DNA of 38,289 nt from Parerythrobacter sp. GTDB taxonomy: Bacteria > Pseudomonadota > Alphaproteobacteria > Sphingomonadales > Sphingomonadaceae. Positions 31,800-38,289 of this stretch are shown here, in pieces (the first letter of the stretch is position 1; each line of letters opens with the position of its first letter). The notes under the pieces were generated by a model. The model was not told the origin of the DNA. It saw only the letters and a program-made list of their open reading frames with translations, and did not search any database. Position numbers and translations under genes: made by a program. Location of the stretch: NCBI GenBank assembly GCA_028289565.1, contig JANQPE010000130.1, positions 1-38,289 of the forward strand, written 5' to 3'.

Positions 31800-32240
31800 T
31801 CATTCTTTCGGATAGAGTTCGTTCATCGTTTCCCAGTCGGTCGTGATCATCTCTTCGAGGACATCCAGGTCCACATCGGCCAGCTTGTTGATGTAGAGGC
31901 AGCTCTTGCCGCGCGTATGCTTGCCCAGCCTGGCCAGTTGCTCCTCGGTGCGCTGCGTGGTTTCTTCGTCGCAATAGCAGCCCATCAGATAAAGCGAATG
32001 CTTCGCCTTGCGCGGGGAAAATCCCGTGCGCAGGAAATGCACCTTGCGCCCGCTGTCATAAGTCGTGCGATATTCGCCATAGCCGATAATCGTCGGCCCC
32101 CACATCTTCGGCTCCTCTCCGGTCACTCGCCGGAACATCGCGTCGAGCACTTTCGCATCCTCGCATTTCGCATGTGGCTCGACGCCGGCGATGAAATCCG
32201 CGGGGTCGACATCGGTGATCTGCGTTTTCACTTCAGCCAT
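31800..32240 (-). CDS. DUF1801 domain-containing protein
   Basis: MWGPTIIGYGEYRTTYDSGRKVHFLRTGFSPRKAKHSLYLMG; start taken as MAEVKTQITD. Confidence 0.82.
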   Translation of the reverse strand: MAEVKTQITDVDPADFIAGVEPHAKCEDAKVLDAMFRRVTGEEPKMWGPTIIGYGEYRTTYDSGRKVHFLRTGFSPRKAKHSLYLMGCYCDEETTQRTEEQLARLGKHTRGKSCLYINKLADVDLDVLEEMITTDWETMNELYPKE

Positions 32241-32320
32241 GTCTATCTCCATTCCTCGATTGACAGAGTAGCGCGACAGCCGCACTCTGTCAGTAATTGG
32301 GTTTGGGGGAAGAACGTCAT

Positions 32321-33631
32321 ATGTATTTACTGGATAAGTTCCTGAGCAAGTCGATCAAGCGTGGACAATTGATCGTTACCAATCATGACGGCAAGGAATA
32401 CTCATATGGACCCGGTGGGGACTATCCACCCGAAGTCGGTGGCAAGCCCGGCCCCGTCCGTATTCGCCTGACCAACAAGAAGGCCGCCAACCATATCGTT
32501 CGCTACCCGCAACTCGGTGCGGGCGAAGCGTTCATGTGGGACTGGCTCCAGGTCGAGGAGCCGCACGACATTCGCGACATGATCCTGTTCGTGACCATGA
32601 ATGCCAAACAGTTGGGGGATGCCTCGCTCAAGCCCAAGGGATCGGTTCGCAAGGCGTTCCAGCGCGCTGTCGCAAAACTCGACGGGATCAATTTGCGTGG
32701 CTCCGCGCGCAAGAACGCCGAGCACACATACAACCTCACCCGCGAACTCTATGAACGCTTCCTCGACGAGGATCGCCAATACACCATGGCATACTATCGC
32801 GAGGATCCGGCCTCTACCTCGCTCGAAAAGGCGCAGATGGACAAGAAGGCGCATCTCGCGGCCAAGCTGTATGTGAAGCCCGGCATGAAAGTGCTCGATA
32901 TCGGCTGTGGCTGGGGCGGTTTCGCACTCTACCTCAACAAGATGTATGGCGTAGAGGTTCTCGGTGTTGCCCTCGCACCCGACCAGATCGCATTCTGCAA
33001 GGAGCGTGCGAAAGCGGCGGGTGTCGACGACAAGGTCAAGTTCGCGTTGATGGACTATCGCGATGTGGAAGGTGAATTCGACCGTATCTCCAGCATCGGC
33101 CTGCTCGAGCATGTCGGCACGATCCACTACCCGCAATTCTACGAGCATACCAATCGACTGCTCAAACCCGGCGGAGTCATGATCAGCCATTGCTGCGGCC
33201 GCTCCGGCCCTCCCGGGTTCACCGACGCGTGGACACGCAAATACATCTTCCCCGGCGGCTATATACCCGCACTGAGCGAGCTGGTGACGCAAAGCGAGCG
33301 CCATGGCTGGCAGGTAATGGACGTGGAGGCGATGCGTTTCCACTACTGCCACACGCTTGAGGAATGGTACAATCGCACCGTGATGCACAAGCGGGAAATC
33401 GTCGATATGTACGACGAGACCTTCTATCGCATGTGGCTGTTCTACCTCGCGGGCGCCGAGCAGAGCTTCCGCAACGGCACGATGGTCAACTGGCAATTGC
33501 AGTATGTGAAAGACCGCGCCGTCATCCCGATGACGCGCGAGTATATTCACGAGGAAAGCGCGCGCTTGCGGAGCATGGGCGAAGTCCCGGACTGGCGGTT
33601 CGATCCGGCGCTGAAGGAAGCGGCGGAGTGA
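32321..33631 (+). CDS. Cyclopropane-fatty-acyl-phospholipid synthase family methyltransferase
   Basis: LDIGCGWGGFALYLNKMYGVEVLGVALAPDQ; ISSIGLLEHVG; FYEHTNRLLKPGGVMISHCCGR. Confidence 0.93.
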   Translation: MYLLDKFLSKSIKRGQLIVTNHDGKEYSYGPGGDYPPEVGGKPGPVRIRLTNKKAANHIVRYPQLGAGEAFMWDWLQVEEPHDIRDMILFVTMNAKQLGDASLKPKGSVRKAFQRAVAKLDGINLRGSARKNAEHTYNLTRELYERFLDEDRQYTMAYYREDPASTSLEKAQMDKKAHLAAKLYVKPGMKVLDIGCGWGGFALYLNKMYGVEVLGVALAPDQIAFCKERAKAAGVDDKVKFALMDYRDVEGEFDRISSIGLLEHVGTIHYPQFYEHTNRLLKPGGVMISHCCGRSGPPGFTDAWTRKYIFPGGYIPALSELVTQSERHGWQVMDVEAMRFHYCHTLEEWYNRTVMHKREIVDMYDETFYRMWLFYLAGAEQSFRNGTMVNWQLQYVKDRAVIPMTREYIHEESARLRSMGEVPDWRFDPALKEAAE

Positions 33632-33822
33632 CCATGAAAGTTGGCACATAGCACCCGATACTCGGATGGTTTCGCCCTATAATTGGCTGCATGACGGCAT
33701 CTGTCGCCATGCAGCCGCGTTGGGCCGGGGATAGCCCCGCTTCGCCCGTCACAAGCGCTTTGCCGTTGCCGCACCGCTACCTCGCTGATACCGGCTCGTG
33801 CAAATGACGGAGTGCTGACAGA

Positions 33823-35037
33823 ATGTCCGACGTAAGACGTGTCGTCCTCGCCTATTCGGGCGGCCTCGATACCAGCGTGATCGCCAAGTGGCTCGAAACC
33901 GAGCGCGGCTGCGAAGTGGTGACCTTCACCGCCGATCTCGGCCAGGGCGAGGAGATCGAACCTGCGCGCGACAAGGCGCGGGCGATGGGTATTCCCGACG
34001 AGCACATCTTCATCGAAGACCTGCGCGAGGAATTCGCGCGCGATTTCGTCTTCCCGATGATGCGCGCCAATGCCCGCTACGAAGGCGATTACCTCCTCGG
34101 CACCAGCATCGCCCGACCGCTGATTTCGAAGCGGCTGGTCGAGATCGCGCACGAGACCGGCGCCGACGCGATCGCGCACGGCGCGACCGGCAAGGGCAAC
34201 GACCAGGTACGGTTCGAACTCAGCGCCTACGCGCTCGACCCCGATATCAAGGTGATCGCTCCATGGCGCGAATGGGATCTGAACAGCCGAACGGCACTGA
34301 TCGCCTGGGCCGAAGCACACCAGATCCAGGTTCCGCGGGACAAGCGTGGCGAAAGCCCGTTCTCGACCGACGCCAACCTGCTCCACACCTCGTCCGAGGG
34401 CAAGGTGCTGGAAGATCCGTGGGAGGAAACGCCGGATTACGTCTATTCGCGCACCGATCATCCCGAAGACGCGCCCGACGAGCCGGAATACATCACCATC
34501 GACTTCGAGCAGGGTGACGGCGTTGCCCTGAACGGAGAGACGATGAGTCCGGCAACGCTGCTGACCGCTCTCAACGAACTTGGCCGCAGGCACGGGATCG
34601 GCCGGCTCGACCTGGTCGAGAACCGCTTCGTCGGGATGAAGAGCCGCGGCATGTACGAGACGCCCGGCGGCGAGATCTATGCCCGCGCCCATCGCGCGAT
34701 CGAGCAGATCACGCTCGATCGCGGCGCGGCGCATCTGAAGGACGAGCTGATGCCGCGCTATGCCGAGCTGGTCTATAACGGCCTTTGGTTCAGTCCCGAG
34801 CGAGAAATGCTGCAGGCGGCAGTGGATCTGAGTCAGGAGAAGGTGCGCGGCACGGTGCGGCTGAAACTCTATAAAGGGACTGCCGGCGTGGTCGGAAGGA
34901 AATCGCCGGACAGCCTGTATTCCGAAGCCCACGTCACTTTCGAGGACGATGCGGGCGCCTATGACCAGAAGGACGCGGAAGGTTTCATCAAGCTCAACGC
35001 TCTTCGTTTGCGGCTGTTGGCCAAGCGCGATCGCTAG
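33823..35037 (+). CDS. argG: Argininosuccinate synthase
   Basis: [55 protein letters not shown]. Confidence 0.98.
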   Translation: MSDVRRVVLAYSGGLDTSVIAKWLETERGCEVVTFTADLGQGEEIEPARDKARAMGIPDEHIFIEDLREEFARDFVFPMMRANARYEGDYLLGTSIARPLISKRLVEIAHETGADAIAHGATGKGNDQVRFELSAYALDPDIKVIAPWREWDLNSRTALIAWAEAHQIQVPRDKRGESPFSTDANLLHTSSEGKVLEDPWEETPDYVYSRTDHPEDAPDEPEYITIDFEQGDGVALNGETMSPATLLTALNELGRRHGIGRLDLVENRFVGMKSRGMYETPGGEIYARAHRAIEQITLDRGAAHLKDELMPRYAELVYNGLWFSPEREMLQAAVDLSQEKVRGTVRLKLYKGTAGVVGRKSPDSLYSEAHVTFEDDAGAYDQKDAEGFIKLNALRLRLLAKRDR

Positions 35038-35054
35038 GCTTGCGACGAGACGTT

Positions 35055-35103
35055 GACTTATCCACTCTTGTCCACCGCTGAATCGGAACAAAGTGGATAA
35101 GTC
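35055..35103. promoter_or_regulatory. 12-bp perfect inverted repeat with three DnaA-box-like 9-mers
   Basis: GACTTATCCACT (35055-35066) and AGTGGATAAGTC (35092-35103); TTATCCACT at 35058 and, reversed, 35100-35092; TTGTCCACC at 35068-35076. Each has one or two mismatches to TTATNCACA. Confidence 0.45.
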
Positions 35104-35239
35104 GGGCTTGCCAGCCTTGAACGACTCGCTTCTTCGGCGCAGTCTTTGTTCATCGAGACGGCGAGGAAGCCTTTCCGATTGAAGGTCCAACGACTTGAAA
35201 ACGGACAGATTTCAAACCTGATCGACGTGGCGGCAACTG

Positions 35240-35612
35240 TCCGCGCGGTCTTTGAGGAATGCAGGCGGAAGGGTCAAACCGGAAGCAAGCAAACTGTTTG
35301 AGAAGAACGCGAAAGCAAGCCGACACGGGCCGGACGATCCGGTCGAAAGTCGAGATATCGCGAGGCGCAAGCCTGGCGGAATCGCTTGAGGCTATCGACC
35401 AACAGGAACGAAAGGCTGCGGGACCGGAAGGTACCGGAAAGGTCTTCGGACCGGAACGGTAACGGAAGGAACCGGATGCCGGTGCGAGCGCCGGTGACAG
35501 AAGCGGAGAACCGGTTTGCCGGGGAAACGTGAAAACATCGGATGCCAAGTGCTTTCTTCGGAAAGCCCACGCATCGGTGAGAGTGGGGTCGGCAGCAATG
35601 CCGGCCCCATTT
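35240..35612 (+). ncRNA. Candidate structured non-coding RNA between argG and rlpA
   Basis: No credible ORF; hairpins CCGGA-CGA-TCCGG, AGGC-GCAA-GCCT, GGTC-UUCG-GACC, ACCGG-AUG-CCGGU, GCUUUC-UUCG-GAAAGC nested in GAUGC/GCAUC, and a 12-pair GUGGGGUCGGCA-GCAA-UGCCGGCCCCAU. Strand is inferred from tetraloop sequence. Confidence 0.45.
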
Positions 35613-35633
35613 GCCTTGGGCAGCTCGCAGCTC

Positions 35634-35669
35634 GCCCAAAGCATGGCCCAAAGCACAGCCCAAAGCACA
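35634..35669. repeat. 12-bp tandem repeat, 3 copies
   Basis: GCCCAAAGCATG / GCCCAAAGCACA / GCCCAAAGCACA. Confidence 0.85.
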
Positions 35670-35838
35670 GGTGGAGCCGGCGGTGGATTCCCTCGTGAAT
35701 TCAAACGGCAAGAGCGCCTGCTTAGGTGATTGTGGAGAAACGGTTTTTCTCGTCAGAAACCCCAAATCGCAATTTTCCGCAACGGTTGCGGCCAATCGGT
35801 CGGGACTCGCGGCAGGTTGTGCCCGGCCCCTTCCCGCC

Positions 35839-36438
35839 ATGGCCCGCAATGCTGTAATTGCGCGGACCATGGATAGGGCGAATCCCTTCACCCCGCGCCG
35901 CATCCGCGGTGCGGCGGCCCTGGCCGCTGCATTGGTCATGCCGGTCGGTACGGGCGGAGCGGCTCTTGCCGATACCAGCCCCGCCGCCAGTACAGCCGGG
36001 ACCAGCCGGTTCGACACCAGCTTCGCCCGGTTCGAGCAACTGCCCCCGCCGCCACGGCCGGTTGCCGGCGCCGTCGATATCACGACCATCGATCCGCCGA
36101 TCGAGACCGAGAGGCAGCCCGAACCAGGCGCAAGCCGCGCTTCGCGTTCGCTTGGTACCGGGGTGGCTTCCTATTACGGGCGGCGTTTCCACGGGCGGCG
36201 CACGGCCAATGGCGAACGGTTCGACATGTATGCCATGACGGCCGCGCATAAGACCCTGCCCTTCGGCAGCCGCGTGCGAGTGACCAATCCGCGCAACGGC
36301 AAGTCGGTCATCGTCAGGATCAACGACCGCGGCCCGTTCGTACGCGGGCGGACCATCGACCTGTCGCGTGCCGCCGCCGGCAAGATCGGGATCATCGGCA
36401 GCGGTCATGGCCGGGTCACGCTCGAACTGCTGCGCTGA
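35839..36438 (+). CDS. rlpA: Septal ring lytic transglycosylase RlpA family protein
   Basis: GTGVASYYGRRFHGRRTANGERFDMYAMTAAHKTLPFGSRVRVTNPRNGKSVIVRINDRGPFVRGRTIDLSRAAA. Start may be 35839 or 35869. Confidence 0.92.
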   Translation: MARNAVIARTMDRANPFTPRRIRGAAALAAALVMPVGTGGAALADTSPAASTAGTSRFDTSFARFEQLPPPPRPVAGAVDITTIDPPIETERQPEPGASRASRSLGTGVASYYGRRFHGRRTANGERFDMYAMTAAHKTLPFGSRVRVTNPRNGKSVIVRINDRGPFVRGRTIDLSRAAAGKIGIIGSGHGRVTLELLR

Positions 36439-36566
36439 GCGTTCCGCATGGGCCCGGCGGGATAGAGTCCGCGGGCCTCGTCGAAAAGGGTGGGTGGGGT
36501 AACGCTATCCACCCCGGCACATCCCTGCTTGGCGGACGCGGGGCGCTGCGCTAAACCGCCGCGATT

Positions 36567-37193
36567 ATGGACGGTTTCGATATGGTTTTCCGCCTGTTCG
36601 GGCTGGTGCTCGGCATGGCGATCGCCGTCGTGCTGACGGGTTTCGCGCGGCTCGCCAAGGCGCGCTTCGCCCCACCCCGCTACGCCATCGGCAAGACCCC
36701 CGTCCGGCTGCATGTCGGCTGGCTGACTCCGCTGCTCGGCCTGCTGGTGCTGGTCGACCAGACAAGTTTCTGGATCACCGCCTACGAACTGCGCGACATC
36801 ATTCCCTTCGGCTATCTCACCCTGCTCGCCGTGCTGGCGGTGATCGGGTTGTATTTCGTCGTCGGGACGCTGGTGTTCCCCGACGATTTCGCCATCTGGC
36901 CCAACCTCGATGCGTGGTACGATCGCAGCGGCCGCTGGATCGCGGCGGGCATGCTGGCGGTCAACGCGATCACGCTCGCCTATATCCTGGCGCTGGTGAT
37001 GCGCGGTGCCGCGCTGCCCCCGCTCGACGGGCCGGGTGGACCGGTCCTGCTCGAGGCGCTGTTCCTGCCGCTGCTCGCCGGGCTGACAATAACCCGCAAG
37101 CGGCGCATCGCGCTGATCCTGCTTATCGCGCTCAACCTGGTCATGCTCGCCCGCGCGCTGTGGCCGCTTGGCGTGGCCGGAACACCGGGCTAG
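36567..37193 (+). CDS. Multi-pass integral membrane protein, unknown function
   Basis: 208 aa with about five to six hydrophobic segments. Confidence 0.75.
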   Translation: MDGFDMVFRLFGLVLGMAIAVVLTGFARLAKARFAPPRYAIGKTPVRLHVGWLTPLLGLLVLVDQTSFWITAYELRDIIPFGYLTLLAVLAVIGLYFVVGTLVFPDDFAIWPNLDAWYDRSGRWIAAGMLAVNAITLAYILALVMRGAALPPLDGPGGPVLLEALFLPLLAGLTITRKRRIALILLIALNLVMLARALWPLGVAGTPG

Positions 37194-37203
37194 GCTCCAC
37201 CCG

Positions 37204-38109
37204 ATGCGACGCGAAATAGACCATTTGCCCGCTGCCAAGCGACGCGAGCTGAGCCGCGCGGTCGACATCATCCTCTCTGAGTTCGACGATGCGGTGAAGC
37301 TCCTCACCACGCGCGAGACCAAGCGCGGCCGCATCCTCAAGATCATCCTGTTCGGTTCCTATGCGCGCGGCGGCTGGGTCGATGAACCGCATACGGCCAA
37401 GGGCTATGTCAGCGATTTCGACCTGCTGGTGGTGGTCGACCACGACCGGCTGACCGATTTCGCGACCTATTGGTACAAGGCGGAGGACCGCCTGATCCGC
37501 GATGAAGGCATCCGCCGCCCGGTCAATTTCATCGTCCACTCGATCGCCGATGTGAACGACAAGCTGACCCAGGGGCACTACTTCTTCTGCGATATCGTGG
37601 AGGAAGGCATCGTCCTCTACGAAGCGCAAAAAGCCACCCGCTTCGCCCCGCCCAGACCGCTGGGAAAGGAAGCCGCGAAAGAGGTCGCGAAGAAGCATTA
37701 CAAGCAGTGGATGGAAGCGGCGAAGGAGTTTCGCAGTGGCTACGAGCACGCGATGGACGACAGCTATCCAAAGAAAGCCGCGTTCGATTTGCACCAGACC
37801 GTCGAACGCCTCTACACCGCCCTGCTGCTGGTCCTGACCAACTACTCACCCGCCACACACAACATAAAGGCCCTGCGTTCTTTCTGTGAGGAACGCGACG
37901 CAAGACTAATCGACGCGTGGCCAAGAGAGAACAGGGATGATCGAAGGGCCTTTGAACGGCTGAAGCGGGCCTATGTGGAGGCGCGCTACTCCGAACACTA
38001 CGAGATCACCGAGGAAGAACTCGTGTGGTTAGGCGAACGGGTGGCTGTGCTGCGAGACCTTGTGGCGCAGGCATGTGAGGAGAGGGTGAAGGAGTTGGGT
38101 GGCGGCTGA
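37204..38109 (+). CDS. Fused nucleotidyltransferase (MNT) and HEPN domain protein
   Basis: ILFGSYARGGWVDEPHTAKGYVSDFDLLVVVD (GSx..DxD NTase motif) followed by a HEPN-like helical C-terminus (AFDLHQTVERLYTALLLVL...RAYVEARYSEHYEIT). Confidence 0.88.
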   Translation: MRREIDHLPAAKRRELSRAVDIILSEFDDAVKLLTTRETKRGRILKIILFGSYARGGWVDEPHTAKGYVSDFDLLVVVDHDRLTDFATYWYKAEDRLIRDEGIRRPVNFIVHSIADVNDKLTQGHYFFCDIVEEGIVLYEAQKATRFAPPRPLGKEAAKEVAKKHYKQWMEAAKEFRSGYEHAMDDSYPKKAAFDLHQTVERLYTALLLVLTNYSPATHNIKALRSFCEERDARLIDAWPRENRDDRRAFERLKRAYVEARYSEHYEITEEELVWLGERVAVLRDLVAQACEERVKELGGG

Positions 38110-38115
38110 CCGCGC

Positions 38116-38283
38116 TCACGCCGCATAGCGCCACGCCCCGCTATCGTCCTCCTCCTCCGGCGGGATCACCAGCCACCACCGCTCGACACCCGCTTCGAAG
38201 GCCGCCATCTGCCAGGCCTCGACCTCGTCCCTGTCGCCCAGCACGCCCGGCGCCGGGGCATCGGCCGGGCGATCCGCATCCAT
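38116..38283 (-). CDS. Small ORF, or the 3' end of a gene entering from the right
   Basis: Reverse translation MDADRPADAPAPGVLGDRDEVEAWQMAAFEAGVERWWLVIPPEEEDDSGAWRYAA*; could begin beyond the window. Confidence 0.4.
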   Translation of the reverse strand: MDADRPADAPAPGVLGDRDEVEAWQMAAFEAGVERWWLVIPPEEEDDSGAWRYAA

Positions 38284-38289
38284 CGCGCG

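Noticed and set aside
35055-35103. Chromosomal replication origin
   Set aside because: Only three imperfect DnaA-like 9-mers, no obvious AT-rich unwinding region, no dnaA/hemE/parAB neighbours.
33547-35190. 547-aa ORF antisense to argG
   Set aside because: Shadow ORF typical of high-GC codon bias; the + strand encodes unmistakable ArgG.
35259-35462. 67-aa + strand ORF in the spacer (MQAEGSNRKQANCLRRTRKQ...)
   Set aside because: No clear SD or domain; could be annotated as hypothetical, but the RNA-structure reading fits better. Ribo-seq would decide.
35150-35704. 184-aa minus-strand ORF (and overlapping 35274..36089) in the argG-rlpA spacer
   Set aside because: Low-complexity composition, no domain, runs through hairpins and tandem repeats; non-coding is more likely.
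35038-35838. Known structural RNA (RNase P, tmRNA, SRP, 6S) or intron in the spacer
   Set aside because: The conserved signature sequences I know for these families were not found; an Rfam search is still needed.

Overview
38.3 kb of high-GC alphaproteobacterial chromosome, resembling Sphingomonadales/Erythrobacteraceae from gene content and protein style (inference). Most of it is housekeeping: a DEAD-box helicase fragment, FAD-linked oxidase, SapC, N-formylglutamate amidohydrolase, CpdR-like regulator, tRNA-Val(GAC), icd, CPA2 antiporter, alaS, recA with an upstream alphaproteobacterial SOS box, two tandem DUF4139 proteins, cckA, smpB, dapA, lytic transglycosylase, greB, rlmN, SDR, cytochrome b561/molybdopterin oxidoreductase pair, CFA synthase, argG, rlpA and an MNT-HEPN fusion. 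No IS element, prophage or CRISPR array was seen. The signals most worth a second look are: (1) a non-coding stretch of about 0.5-0.8 kb between argG and rlpA, full of perfect hairpins capped by UUCG/GCAA tetraloops, preceded by a cluster of DnaA-box-like 9-mers; (2) a leaderless S8 subtilase translationally coupled (ATGA overlap) to an 87-aa protein that could be a trans-acting propeptide-like inhibitor; (3) rlmN carrying an in-frame palindromic repeat related to intergenic palindromes elsewhere in the window; (4) a candidate sRNA with C-rich anti-SD-like loops and a strong terminator downstream of sapC.
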